Shown here: in pieces, positions 13,538 through 21,741 of the stretch
Layout: every line of letters begins with the position of its first letter
How positions within the stretch are numbered: the first letter of the stretch is position 1
DNA from: a virus
Length of the DNA: 36,689 nucleotides
Direction: 5' to 3' (one strand)
IMG/VR virus record: IMGVR_UViG_3300009684_000078
Span: 1-36,689 of that record
Program-made: the position numbers and the translations under genes
The notes under the pieces: model-generated
Told to the model about the DNA's origin: nothing
Seen by the model: only the letters and a program-made list of their open reading frames with translations
Databases searched by the model: none

Positions 13538-14488
13538 CTAGTTTAGGAATGCTGCAACGGCCGCAGCAGTTGCAGCATCCGTAGCTTTCTTTCCTGTTTT
13601 CTTTGCTCCTGGTGCAGTGGCAATTCCGAGCGCAGACCAATCTTTCTTTTTGTAGATCTGGTCGATGACGAGGCACTTTGGTTTTTGCACCAGCAGTCCG
13701 CTCGCAGACGAATACGGCTGATACACCACCCACGGATATTCCCACCCCTCTCGCAGGGTTGTGGGCAACCCCTTCACGTAGAACGCGTCGTCGTTTGCAC
13801 GGGCCTGCCAATCAAACGTGACTGTCGTGTAGGGTTGATCGCCGCTCCACTGGGCTCGGCCGCCCATGAACAGCGCTTCGCCTGGCGAGAACGCTCGGAA
13901 CTGCGACGCGTTCACCGTGCCAGTCAGAGAGTAGACGGCCTTTACGAATGTGCTCGACAGGCCGATTTGGGCAGGCATGATCCACGTCTCGCTGTACTTC
14001 ATCGCTGGCACGACTTTGTCTATGCCCGTCACGCTCGTGCCCTGGACGTTGATAGCGCCCTCGAAGCTCTCATCGTTGCTGCCGCCGATCACTCGCTCTC
14101 CTAGAGCGCTGGTAATGTGCTCTGTGGATCCTGTCGTATCCCACGCGATCGCCCCAGGAACAAACTGACCAGATCCATCCGGCTGCTGGCTGTCTCCACC
14201 GCCATCTGCATTACCAGCAGGGACCAGCGTGGTGTACTCGCCGGTGCACTCAAAGCAGGCTTTTCCTATTCCCTTGATGGCGATTCCCTTGCGACGCCAG
14301 TAGCCAACAGCGGATGACCAGTATCGCGGCAGATAAGGAGAAATCGCATCCTTTACTTCACCAAGGCCGCCGGGGCATTGGCCGATCACGTATTTCTTCG
14401 TGACGTTCCAAACCTCTCCCGACTCAAGGTCTTCGTTGTCGATGCTGCCGCTTTCGCTGTCACGGAGTTCGTATACGGTGTAGCTCAC
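13538..14488 (-). CDS. Distal-tail-like structural protein
   Basis: 316 residues from a GTG overlapping the tape measure stop as GTGA. It is beta-rich: QFRAFSPGEALFMGGRAQWSG, YTTVTFDWQARANDDAFYVKGL and a closing basic, Ala-rich tail (KKTGKKATDAATAAAVAAFLN). Position directly after the tape measure gene is where siphophages keep distal tail (Dit) proteins. I cannot see a diagnostic Dit motif, so the call rests on position and composition. Confidence 0.65.
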   Translation of the reverse strand: MSYTVYELRDSESGSIDNEDLESGEVWNVTKKYVIGQCPGGLGEVKDAISPYLPRYWSSAVGYWRRKGIAIKGIGKACFECTGEYTTLVPAGNADGGGDSQQPDGSGQFVPGAIAWDTTGSTEHITSALGERVIGGSNDESFEGAINVQGTSVTGIDKVVPAMKYSETWIMPAQIGLSSTFVKAVYSLTGTVNASQFRAFSPGEALFMGGRAQWSGDQPYTTVTFDWQARANDDAFYVKGLPTTLREGWEYPWVVYQPYSSASGLLVQKPKCLVIDQIYKKKDWSALGIATAPGAKKTGKKATDAATAAAVAAFLN

Positions 14489-17049
14489 GTGAACGCTGCC
14501 TCCGTTGGCTTTTTGTCAAAGATTTTGTTGAGCACGCCAAAAATCGACTTTGACACTTCAGTGTTGGCGTTAACCGCGGCTACCATCTCGCTGCTGAACT
14601 GCTGGAACGCGATTCCGACCTGCGACGTTTCCGTAGCGGTCTGCATGCCCTGAGCAATTGCCATCTGGCCTGCTGCTGCCCTGGGGGCCACGACGTTCAT
14701 CGCGATAGCTGGGCCGCTGCCGAACGGCTGCGGCATTGCAGCAGCGCCGCCCCCTTGCATGGCCAGCAGCTGCTCGGCCGTCACGTTTGGGTCGGCGCCG
14801 GCCAACGCGACCGCGTCGAGGCCCGCCTGGAACTCGCCAGGGGCCACGCCGGCTGCCGCAGCCATTGGCGCCACTCCAGCGGCTGCGCCTTGCTGGCCGA
14901 CGGCGATTGCGCCAACGGCTTCCGCCGTCCGCTCCGTGGCATCTGCGGTCCGTTGGGCGGGATCCTCAAGTTTCATAAGTTCAGGCCCGATCGAGAGCCC
15001 GACGCCGCTCCAGTTGCCGGCGGCCACAATACCCTTGTCCTTCTCTGCCTTTGTTTCGGGGGGCGGCGGGGGTGCCCCGGGGGCGCCAGATGAAGCCTTT
15101 GGCTTCATCGGCTTGCCCTTCTCGTCAACCGTCGCTTCTGGTGGCTTCTCTGTCTTGCCGAGGGCACGATCGCGAGCCCTAGCGCCATCTTTCCTGAGCT
15201 CCTTGATCGTGTCCTCAAACCCGCTGTCACGCTTTTTGATCTCTTCGTTTCGCCCCTCGGCAGCCTTCTCGCGTTCCTGCTTCCGCTGCTCTGCTCGAGC
15301 GTCTGCGGTCGGTGCACGCTGGCGTGCCTCGTCAACGCGAGCCTCGACCTTCTTGAGCGCGTCGCTCATGCCGTTCACGGCAAAGTCCCAATCAAACGCC
15401 GCGCGGAAATACACGCCCAGCTTCTCAAACCCAGCCTGCAGCGTGAGGATGTCCGCACCGAACAGCCCCATGAACCGATCAAGCCCTTGAATCAACATGT
15501 CGCCAATAAAGCTACTGGCGGCAATCACCGTGTTCTTGACCAGGTCGAATGCCTGAGCGAACGCTTGGTGCATCTGCACCAGGGCGATTGCGAGGTTGAT
15601 GTTCATCACCTCCCATGCGGCGCCAAAGTCGAGCCGCATCAGAGCGGCGCCGATTGCGTCGGTCTCCTGCTTGAATGCTGGAGAGAGAGTGCGGGCAATG
15701 ATCACACCGCCGGCAATCGCTGCGCCAATTGCGGCGATAGAGAGGCCGATCGGGGAGAACAGGGCGGGCAGTAACGGCAGCACTGCTTGAATGACGCGGA
15801 GGCCAGTGGCAAGGCCCTGGAGAGCGATGCCGCCCGCGATCGCCGCAACGCCAAACACAAACAAACCAGCCGTCGCACCGGCAATGATGTTTGACAGGAT
15901 CGGATAGTTCTGAATGAAGGTGTTAACGACACCTGAGAATCCTTGCAGCAGAGATGCCGCAGACATGAGCGCCGGCGCGAGCGCGGCGCCAAACGATTCA
16001 CCGACATTCTTGATCGATGAGAATAGCCGCCGCATCGCACCGCCGACTCCAGCCTCCATAAACTGCGCTTGCTGCGTGGCAGTGCCAGTCGCTCCGTTGA
16101 GAGCATCGGCCAGCTTGCGAGTGTCGGCGGCAGTGTTTCCGATCGCCCTGGCAGAAGTGATGCCGAGCAACCCGAATGCGTCCGAGAACTTTTTGACTCG
16201 CTCGCCGGATGCCATGCCGTTTGTTGCATTTGCGACGTCTGCCAGCGAATCAACCAGAGGCCGCACGTTTCCTGCTGCGTCGAGGAATGACACTCCGAAA
16301 ATCTTCTGCAGCTTCTCGGCCTCGCCTCCAGTGATCGTCAGAAGACGGCGCATTGCCGTGCCGCCTTCTGATCCCTGTATTCCCATATTTCCGAGCGTTC
16401 CGAGCACGGCTACCGTGTCCTCGAGCGACATGCCGACGTCGGCAGCCACAGGTCCGACATACGAAAGCGCCTCGCCCAGACCTGACACGCTATTAAGCGT
16501 GGCATTGGCGGCCAGCGTGAGCACGTCTGCGACTCGCGCGGCCTCGGCTGCACCCATGCCAAACTGCGAAAGCGTTGCCGTCATGATCGCGGCCGCGGTC
16601 GGGCCATCAGTGCCAGATGCTTTTGCCAGTGCCAGCACAGACTGCGTAACGGCATTGAATGCGTCTGTGCCCGGCTTCAGCTTGTCGCCAAATGCCCGAG
16701 CGATTTCGACCTGCAGGGTAGCTACCTCATCGGAAGCCATCCCGAAAGATAGTCCAAGGTTTTGCGCCGACTGCCGCATGGCCGCGAGCCCGGACTCACC
16801 GACGCCGGCCGCCGCCGCAGTCGCTCTGAGTGCATCATCCAGTGCGACAAACTGCCTGACGGCCATCACCATCGGCGCACCGATGGCGGCCCCGCCGATC
16901 ACCATGCTGGTGCCGGCCTGCCGCATCTGCGTCCCAAGGGCCATCATGCGGGTACGCATCCGAGTCATAGCCTGTTGAAACTGCCCATCGCGGGCAAAGA
17001 TTTCCACGTAGGCAGAACCGGCCCGGATTGCCCCTGCGCTAGCCGCCAT
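14485..17049 (-). CDS. Tail tape measure protein (TP901/PhageMin_Tail type)
   Basis: 854 residues, the largest gene in the window. The N-terminal region has AIRAGSAYVEIFARDGQFQQ and GAAIGAPMVMAVRQFVALDDAL, typical of TP901-type tape measures, with a predicted hydrophobic middle (about 375-450: AGATAGLFVFGVAAIAGGIA and further Ala/Leu/Ile-rich helices). A charged coiled-coil stretch lies near 565-640 (ARVDEARQRAPTADARAEQR). A tape measure sets tail length at roughly 1.5 angstrom per residue, which would predict a tail of about 130 nm. GGAGG precedes the ATG by six bases, and the start overlaps the chaperone gene by 11 bases. It carries no obvious lytic domain. Confidence 0.92.
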   Translation of the reverse strand: MAASAGAIRAGSAYVEIFARDGQFQQAMTRMRTRMMALGTQMRQAGTSMVIGGAAIGAPMVMAVRQFVALDDALRATAAAAGVGESGLAAMRQSAQNLGLSFGMASDEVATLQVEIARAFGDKLKPGTDAFNAVTQSVLALAKASGTDGPTAAAIMTATLSQFGMGAAEAARVADVLTLAANATLNSVSGLGEALSYVGPVAADVGMSLEDTVAVLGTLGNMGIQGSEGGTAMRRLLTITGGEAEKLQKIFGVSFLDAAGNVRPLVDSLADVANATNGMASGERVKKFSDAFGLLGITSARAIGNTAADTRKLADALNGATGTATQQAQFMEAGVGGAMRRLFSSIKNVGESFGAALAPALMSAASLLQGFSGVVNTFIQNYPILSNIIAGATAGLFVFGVAAIAGGIALQGLATGLRVIQAVLPLLPALFSPIGLSIAAIGAAIAGGVIIARTLSPAFKQETDAIGAALMRLDFGAAWEVMNINLAIALVQMHQAFAQAFDLVKNTVIAASSFIGDMLIQGLDRFMGLFGADILTLQAGFEKLGVYFRAAFDWDFAVNGMSDALKKVEARVDEARQRAPTADARAEQRKQEREKAAEGRNEEIKKRDSGFEDTIKELRKDGARARDRALGKTEKPPEATVDEKGKPMKPKASSGAPGAPPPPPETKAEKDKGIVAAGNWSGVGLSIGPELMKLEDPAQRTADATERTAEAVGAIAVGQQGAAAGVAPMAAAAGVAPGEFQAGLDAVALAGADPNVTAEQLLAMQGGGAAAMPQPFGSGPAIAMNVVAPRAAAGQMAIAQGMQTATETSQVGIAFQQFSSEMVAAVNANTEVSKSIFGVLNKIFDKKPTEAAFT

Positions 17050-17368
17050 CTGGCACCTCCGGCGTCAGAGGACGAAATCCGAATGCCATAAGGATGTCTG
17101 GCGTGGCCTCCATCGGCTTGGGCTTCGGCACCTTGTAGAACGGATGGAACGTGTACATGGTTGGTGCAGGCTCGCCGCTTTCGTCAGAATGGTGGATCTG
17201 AGCCCACAGGCTCATGAGCGACGCCGTGTGCGTCCAGGTTTCGTGCTGCCGTCCTTCGGCCATCCAGCAGAGCTCTCGGAGGGTGAATCCCCAGGGCTCG
17301 ACGCCGACGATTCCGGCGAAGTGGAATCCGAGCTCCCATGCGTCTTGAGGGCTTCCTCGAAGTCGCAC
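17039..17368 (-). CDS. Tail assembly chaperone, downstream (GT-type) frame
   Basis: Open frame in the -1 phase relative to the chaperone gene, carrying WELGFHFAGIVGVEPWGF and TLRELCWMAEGRQ, which resembles the T part of G/GT tail chaperones. The nominal start is a GTG at 17368 with no ribosome-binding site, and no other plausible start exists. The frame is open upstream past 17476, where a slippery T TTT TTC heptamer lies. So I read this as the C-terminal half of a fusion made by -1 frameshifting (about 244 residues in total) rather than an independent gene. It overlaps the tape measure ATG by 11 bases. Independent translation from the GTG remains possible. Confidence 0.7.
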   Translation of the reverse strand: MRLRGSPQDAWELGFHFAGIVGVEPWGFTLRELCWMAEGRQHETWTHTASLMSLWAQIHHSDESGEPAPTMYTFHPFYKVPKPKPMEATPDILMAFGFRPLTPEVPDGG

Positions 17369-17772
17369 TGGGACAGCGCCAGATCGATTGCCTTCTCCGC
17401 TTGAACCTCCATCGACCGACTCGTCTCCCTCAGCTTCTTGATCACCTTCTTGACCAGCCCCTTCCTGGGCTCTTGGAAAAAATCCGATACCTCATCCATC
17501 AGCCGCTCAACCGCATCCTTGAGCACCTGGCCGTCGCAAGCGGCAAAAAACTCGTCGTCAGCCATGTCGATGGCGGCCAGCTGCGGCCGCACGACGGCGC
17601 AGACGACCTCGAGCACCTTCAGGTCGTCTGCTACCCAGCCAGATAGCGACTCCTTGTCAAGGTTGCAGATGTCGAGCACGTTCACGCCGCACAGATCGCG
17701 GACGCGCTTGACCGTGAGATAGGTAACGTCGATCACCCATTCTTTGCCGTCGAGTGTTTTGAACTTTGCCAT
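17212..17772 (-). CDS. Tail assembly chaperone (gpG-like)
   Basis: 186 residues starting MAKFKTLDGKEWVIDVTYLTV, with a TAATG overlap with the upstream tail protein. The first about 150 residues are helical, including DEVSDFFQEPRKGLVKKVIK near 95. The C-terminus is low-complexity Ser/Pro-rich. Tail chaperones bind the tape measure protein and recruit tube subunits; they are made in two forms by -1 frameshifting. The position between tube genes and tape measure is diagnostic. The Ser-rich end overlaps the second frame (17039-17368) by 157 bases. Confidence 0.82.
   Translation of the reverse strand: MAKFKTLDGKEWVIDVTYLTVKRVRDLCGVNVLDICNLDKESLSGWVADDLKVLEVVCAVVRPQLAAIDMADDEFFAACDGQVLKDAVERLMDEVSDFFQEPRKGLVKKVIKKLRETSRSMEVQAEKAIDLALSQCDFEEALKTHGSSDSTSPESSASSPGDSPSESSAGWPKDGSTKPGRTRRRS
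17476..17482 (-). promoter_or_regulatory. Candidate -1 ribosomal frameshift site (T TTT TTC)
   Basis: In the chaperone frame the codons are GAT TTT TTC (Asp97, Phe98, Phe99), so the heptamer T TTT TTC has exact X XXY YYZ phasing. From here the -1 frame is open through 17039, giving about 145 further residues including the conserved GT segment. This is the standard expression mode of siphophage tail chaperones. No downstream stimulatory structure was verified. Confidence 0.5.
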
Positions 17773-18128
17773 TAGTTGAAGGGCCAGAGTTTTAAAACCA
17801 CCTCATAACTCAACACGCCGCTGAATTGGCCAGAGAGCTTGCACTTGTGCACCAAAAAGTTAGCGGATGCACCATCCACCGCGATCGCCACTGGCTTCGG
17901 CGGAAACTGGTTCCACTTTGCCATAAACCGTCGCACGTCTTCGACGTGGTAAATCTGCAGCGTGATCGTAATCATTTCGGTGAGCGTGAGCTCACCGCGG
18001 GCTGCAGAATCCCACGGCGTGACGTCCACCGTGTCGAGCTCTAGATCAACATCAAAGTCGCGTGTGCCCAATAGCACAATGCCGTCGGCAGTGATGGATT
18101 GACTTCGAGCGAGGCGGACCTTGGCCAC
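17772..18128 (-). CDS. Tail tube-like protein, paralogue C
   Basis: 118 residues from a GTG; AGAGGTG lies a few bases upstream. It begins MAKVRLARSQSITADGIVLLG and contains DFDVDLELDTVDVTPWDS, a pattern shared with the two genes upstream (start MAK..LG, then VDVDL...DxVDxT). These small beta-rich proteins fit the tail-tube fold used by siphophages. Three in a row is unusual; this one has the longest C-terminal half (KPVAIAVDGASANFLVHKC). It probably forms part of the tube or a tube-related ring. Confidence 0.6.
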   Translation of the reverse strand: MAKVRLARSQSITADGIVLLGTRDFDVDLELDTVDVTPWDSAARGELTLTEMITITLQIYHVEDVRRFMAKWNQFPPKPVAIAVDGASANFLVHKCKLSGQFSGVLSYEVVLKLWPFN

Positions 18129-18142
18129 AGGTCACCTCTGCG

Positions 18143-18469
18143 TCAGGACACAGTCGGTGCGTAGGTGATGGTGTACTCGTTCCGGCCTTTTGGGCTGACC
18201 TTGTTCTTGACGTCGAGCACGACGCACCCGACCGACGTCATGCCGCCGACAGTAATCGCGCCGGTGGCCCCAACGGTGGTCGAGTGCTGCGTGGCCGTCA
18301 CGTCGACAGTCACATCAAGCAGGCCGCAGCCGACCTGCTTTTCAGTGTCGCCAAAAACAGTGATATCGACCTCGTCGCCGCTGGCGTTCAAATCAACGTC
18401 GACAACGTTGTCGAGGATGACGCCTGGTGCGGTAATGAGAGAGTTCTTTCCGAGCTTGTACTTGGCCAT
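18143..18469 (-). CDS. Tail tube-like protein, paralogue B
   Basis: 108 residues, starting MAKYKLGKNSLITAPGVILD, with NVVDVDLNASGDEVDITVFG near residue 22, parallel to the next gene's DFDVDLELDTVDVTPWD. GAGGGA lies a few bases before the ATG. The remainder is beta-rich with two Cys (GGMTSVGCVVLDVKNK). It sits 14 bases from its neighbour on one side and 18 on the other. Tail-tube or tube-decoration role inferred from position and the shared pattern. Confidence 0.6.
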   Translation of the reverse strand: MAKYKLGKNSLITAPGVILDNVVDVDLNASGDEVDITVFGDTEKQVGCGLLDVTVDVTATQHSTTVGATGAITVGGMTSVGCVVLDVKNKVSPKGRNEYTITYAPTVS

Positions 18470-18487
18470 AGATCCCTCGCGTTGTTG

Positions 18488-18853
18488 TTAGACGGTGACC
18501 TGGTCGCCAGAGTCGAGCGCGATGCCCGGCTTGATCGTGATACTGACGGCCTCCGCACCGGCGATAGGCTGCGTCCGCTTGGCACTAGTGATAACACCAG
18601 TGATCGCAAACGCGGTGCCGCCGCTGGGCGTGACGATGACGTTCACGGCCTTGCCGTATGACTGCGTTGAGTCGCCGAGCACGGTGGCCTCGAGCGTCCG
18701 CGCCTGCAGGCCGGCGACGGTTCGTTTGTAGATCCCCGTGCTGCCCTTGGTCGTGGCGTCGACCTTTTCGGCCTCGATCGTCATAGAGACGTCTTGAACG
18801 CCAGTCAGGCCAGAAATCGTCGTGTCTTTTCCGAGCAGAATCGTGGTTGCCAT
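18488..18853 (-). CDS. Tail tube-like protein, paralogue A
   Basis: 121 residues from the ATG at 18853 (MATTILLGKDTTISGLTGV); a longer frame starts upstream without a good site. It shares the LGK opening and VDAT-type turn with the two following genes and is beta-rich (RTLEATVLGDST, AVSITIKPGIAL). Candidate major tail tube protein, as the first of three related genes after the tail-completion genes. Which of the three is the main tube subunit cannot be told from sequence alone. Confidence 0.6.
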   Translation of the reverse strand: MATTILLGKDTTISGLTGVQDVSMTIEAEKVDATTKGSTGIYKRTVAGLQARTLEATVLGDSTQSYGKAVNVIVTPSGGTAFAITGVITSAKRTQPIAGAEAVSITIKPGIALDSGDQVTV

Positions 18854-18896
18854 AGCTTCCTCACGTGGGGTGGGCACCTATCGTAAGTATACCTGA

Positions 18897-19619
18897 TCAC
18901 CCACTGCGGAACCGGCCGGCGAACTCGCTCGCGATTCGTCCGCGGCGGATGCCTTCAAGGAGGGCTGGGAACATAAACGCACGCTGCGGGTACGCGAACG
19001 TCTTTCGGAAACTGGACGTGAGTTCCCAGTTGGCAGCATTTCGCGGCGCCTTGCCGACGCGATACCAAGCGATGATCCCCTTGTACCCGCGGTCATATTT
19101 CGGGATCCACGCCCAGGCTGCCATCCGCTGCGTGCCGCCGTGCTCGTGCAAGCTTGCTATGTACGGCGCGCCGTCCATAAACCCACCAACCACCACTGAT
19201 TGAGTTGATGGATCGTATTGGTATGTGATCGATCGGCGCAGCGTGCCGGCGTGGGTGTGCGGAGGTGTTCCGGCCTGCGATGGCGGCTTGAACCGGATTT
19301 CAAATAGCCTTTCCTGTATCTTTCGCTTCGTGCGGGCGTTGACGTCGTTCCTTGACATAAGCTGCCGAAGCGTTGCGTCAGGATTGGCACGCATAACCGT
19401 CAGCTTCGGCTTTGCCATGCCCATCTTTTTGATCGACCGGCGAGAGATCTGCATCACCACCGAACCGGTGCGATAGAGCCCCCGGTAGATTGCTTTGTCG
19501 AGCGCCGCCTGCACGCTGGCACGGTCAAAAAAGAAATCAAAGTTGATCCGCATCGGGATCCCGGCCGATCCCGATAGACCAGCACCAAGCGGATTCCGAC
19601 CCGGGGAGAGCATGCTCAT
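18897..19619 (-). CDS. HK97 gp10-like tail-completion/neck protein
   Basis: 240 residues from the ATG at 19619 (ATGA overlap with the upstream gene). Features of the HK97 gp10-like family include a leading region RGLYRTGSVVMQISRRSI, then PPSQAGTPPHTHAG, SITYQYDP, VVVGGFMDGAPYIASLHEHGG, and a C-terminal RAFMFPALLEGI. The GxPPhxhTG and LHEHGGTQ style segments are characteristic of these neck or tail-completion proteins. Role: joining the head connector and tail. It precedes the tube genes, as in lambda-like gene order. Confidence 0.75.
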   Translation of the reverse strand: MSMLSPGRNPLGAGLSGSAGIPMRINFDFFFDRASVQAALDKAIYRGLYRTGSVVMQISRRSIKKMGMAKPKLTVMRANPDATLRQLMSRNDVNARTKRKIQERLFEIRFKPPSQAGTPPHTHAGTLRRSITYQYDPSTQSVVVGGFMDGAPYIASLHEHGGTQRMAAWAWIPKYDRGYKGIIAWYRVGKAPRNAANWELTSSFRKTFAYPQRAFMFPALLEGIRRGRIASEFAGRFRSG

Positions 19620-20125
19620 GCGCCGGTTGCTCCCGTGGCGCCTGTCGGTGCCGCCGGCACCCACTTATCGACCGGAATGTCCCACTGCACGGCGATTTGC
19701 GACATGAAGACGTTGCGGGCCTCAAGGAGCTCAGGATCGTAGGGCAGGGGGTTGCTGACTTCTGTCCAGTCGTTGTTCTCCGGCAGGCCGCTGGGCTTGA
19801 TAAAGTTCGACCGGATCGCATCCACGATCTCCTGGCAGAGATCCTCCAGGGCGACGATGTCCGCCTCGCTGCCGACGTGTTTGGCAACGACGATGCCGAC
19901 GGTCGTGTCGGCCAACTCCATGCCACGCGTCTCGGTTTTCATCGTGTACGGGCCGGGCACCACAGACACACGAAGCGATCCGAGATCCTCAAGCCCGTAG
20001 TCAGGCTTTCGTTGCATGTTGGCGGCGATCGTGCCGCCGGGCACGCTGCCCCACGTGAATGCCGACAGGGACGCCGCCAGCTGCGTTGCTAGGTTTCGCG
20101 AGATGTGTGGAACCAGTGTGGGCAT
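19616..20125 (-). CDS. Tail terminator/completion-like protein
   Basis: 169 residues, with the start three bases after the preceding stop. It begins MPTLVPHISRNLATQLAASL and has a helical segment ALEDLCQEIVDAIRSNF. The final residues are a short [11 protein letters not shown] tail, like the collagen-style repeats of the nearby fibres. Position between the connector-associated genes and the gp10-like protein, plus size, suggests the tail terminator; the family cannot be confirmed by eye. The GATG tail could be a remnant of the fibre cassette. Confidence 0.6.
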   Translation of the reverse strand: MPTLVPHISRNLATQLAASLSAFTWGSVPGGTIAANMQRKPDYGLEDLGSLRVSVVPGPYTMKTETRGMELADTTVGIVVAKHVGSEADIVALEDLCQEIVDAIRSNFIKPSGLPENNDWTEVSNPLPYDPELLEARNVFMSQIAVQWDIPVDKWVPAAPTGATGATGA

Positions 20126-20128
20126 AGA

Positions 20129-21187
20129 TCACCTTTCCTGCGGGCCGGGGATGCTTGTCGTGAGCTCGAGCTCCAGCTTCGCGACGGCCGCGGCCGTCTC
20201 CTGCGACGAGTGCCGGCGGAAAGCCTCGCGGGCGTGCTCCAGGGCCTCCTGCTTCAGCCCGAGGCTGTAGGCCGCGGCTGCGGCCATCTCCGGGGCTCGG
20301 TGCCCGTAGGCCGCCGGATCGCTTGTGTGCGTCTGTCTGTCGGGGGGGGCCATTGATGCCCGCCTGGCCCAGTGCAGGGCACCTACCGCGTCTCCGGCAT
20401 CCCAGCACGCCTCGCCGAGGGCCAAATAGCCCTCCGGCTCGTGGGGCGACTCCTCAATCGTTCGCAGGAGCCAGTTGCCGGCTCGCTCCGGCTGCCGTCG
20501 GGCGAGCACGCGATACGCATAGGCACGCTCGCATGCGGCCCCGCCGGGGAGCGTCAGATAGTGCTCAAACGCCTCCACGATTCCGGGCTGATCGTGGTAG
20601 TCAAGTTCCCGGGCGAGATACCAGTGCATGCGGGCGTCGTGCGGAGCCTCCCTGACTGCCTGCTGGAGCAGCGTCAGGTCGGTCTTGTGCTGCTTGCCGG
20701 GCTGCCGGTGATGGCGGATCAGCGTCTGCTCGCAGTGCGTCTGCACCTCGCCGCCGCTCCACCGCACCAGCCCCTCGTGTGTGGCCCCAGTCCATCGGTA
20801 GCCCGAGCGGAGGTGCATCCTGTCGCTTTTAAATCTCAGGGCATCCGACCACTGATACCAATACCTGAGCTTCGTTGTTTCAGGCTTCCACGCGGCCTCC
20901 AGGGCGTCACGCCAGCCGGGCTCCAGAACCTCGTCGAGGTCCAATCGGATCGCCACGTCAACGTGGCTCGGCAAATGCTGCATGGACAGGTTGTGCGAGT
21001 CGTCCCACCGCCACGGCACGACGTTTCCGCGGGCCACGTCCACGCCCTGGTCCTCAAGCAGCTGCACCGTGTCGTCAGTCGATCCCGTGTCGGTGACCAC
21101 CCGCACATCGGCGTCGCGGCACGACGCCTCCCAGGCCGGCACGTTCGCGGCTTCGTTCTTCGCAAGAGCGTAGACGCCGATGACCAT
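20129..21187 (-). CDS. Family-2 glycosyltransferase with C-terminal TPR-like repeats
   Basis: 352 residues from the ATG at 21187 (TGATG overlap; GGAGG five bases upstream). The GT2 core begins MVIGVYALAKNEAANVPAW, followed by VVTDTGSTDDTVQLL (nucleotide-sugar binding) and RLDLDEVLEPGW near residue 81 (metal-binding DxD type). After about residue 160 come helical TPR-like repeats (ARMHWYLARELDYHD, CERAYAYRVLARRQPERAGN, GYLALGEACWDAGDAVGALH). The family transfers a sugar from a nucleotide sugar; TPRs usually bind the acceptor protein or a partner. It lies in one transcription unit with a methyltransferase and a GH130-like protein and near collagen-like virion proteins, suggesting virion glycosylation. 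That link is inference. Confidence 0.85.
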   Translation of the reverse strand: MVIGVYALAKNEAANVPAWEASCRDADVRVVTDTGSTDDTVQLLEDQGVDVARGNVVPWRWDDSHNLSMQHLPSHVDVAIRLDLDEVLEPGWRDALEAAWKPETTKLRYWYQWSDALRFKSDRMHLRSGYRWTGATHEGLVRWSGGEVQTHCEQTLIRHHRQPGKQHKTDLTLLQQAVREAPHDARMHWYLARELDYHDQPGIVEAFEHYLTLPGGAACERAYAYRVLARRQPERAGNWLLRTIEESPHEPEGYLALGEACWDAGDAVGALHWARRASMAPPDRQTHTSDPAAYGHRAPEMAAAAAYSLGLKQEALEHAREAFRRHSSQETAAAVAKLELELTTSIPGPQER

Positions 21188-21741
21188 CAAACCTCCACAA
21201 GCACGGCGGCCTTCCGCAGCCCGTCGTGGTAATAGACGGGCTCGCGTCCAGTCTCCTCGCAGAACTCCTCGACGGCCCGCTCGACCTCCGGGTTGTCGCA
21301 GTCGTCGGCGAGGATCACCGGCACATGAGCCACCAGCCGCAGATCAGCAAGCGCTCCCGCATAGGAATGGTCGCCGTCGACGTGGGCGAAGTCTGCCTGC
21401 GGCAGCTGCCGCAGGTCGTGGCTGTTGGCGACAACCAAATTGGCGTCGATGCCAAGCGAGTCAACAACGCTCTGCCAGTGCTGCAAGCACGCCGGGCTGT
21501 CGGCGTCGAGGGCACCATCAACGCAGAAAAATTTGGCATCCGGTGCAACCAGATGAAACGACGCGAGCGAGTAGCCGCACCGCGTGCCAATCTCGATCAC
21601 GCGGGTCGGATTGTACTTCCGGCAGACGCGGGCCTTTGCTGCGTAGTGGCCGACGGCCTCCGGCGAACATGGAAACCAGTCTCCGGGTAGCCAGTGCATC
21701 CGCAGACGGTCGCCGACCTGGTCCTCGAGCTCGTCACCCAT
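21187..21741 (-). CDS. Class I SAM-dependent methyltransferase (Methyltransf_24 type)
   Basis: 184 residues; the ATG overlaps the stop of the GH130-like gene by eight bases. Motif I is RVIEIGTRCGYSLASF (residues 47-62), the next acidic position is KFFCVDGALD near 70-79, and AHVDGDHSYAGALADLRL (119-136) is the typical motif of the Methyltransf_24 family found with glycan synthesis genes. It probably methylates a sugar on the glycan, given neighbours; the acceptor is not known. The C-terminal part (VILADDCDNPEVERAVEEFC) completes the fold. Confidence 0.85.
   Translation of the reverse strand: MGDELEDQVGDRLRMHWLPGDWFPCSPEAVGHYAAKARVCRKYNPTRVIEIGTRCGYSLASFHLVAPDAKFFCVDGALDADSPACLQHWQSVVDSLGIDANLVVANSHDLRQLPQADFAHVDGDHSYAGALADLRLVAHVPVILADDCDNPEVERAVEEFCEETGREPVYYHDGLRKAAVLVEV

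Noticed and set aside
15914-16978. A 354-codon plus-strand open frame
   Set aside because: Antisense to the tape measure gene, Ser/Ala-rich from GC-rich antisense codons, with no ribosome-binding site.
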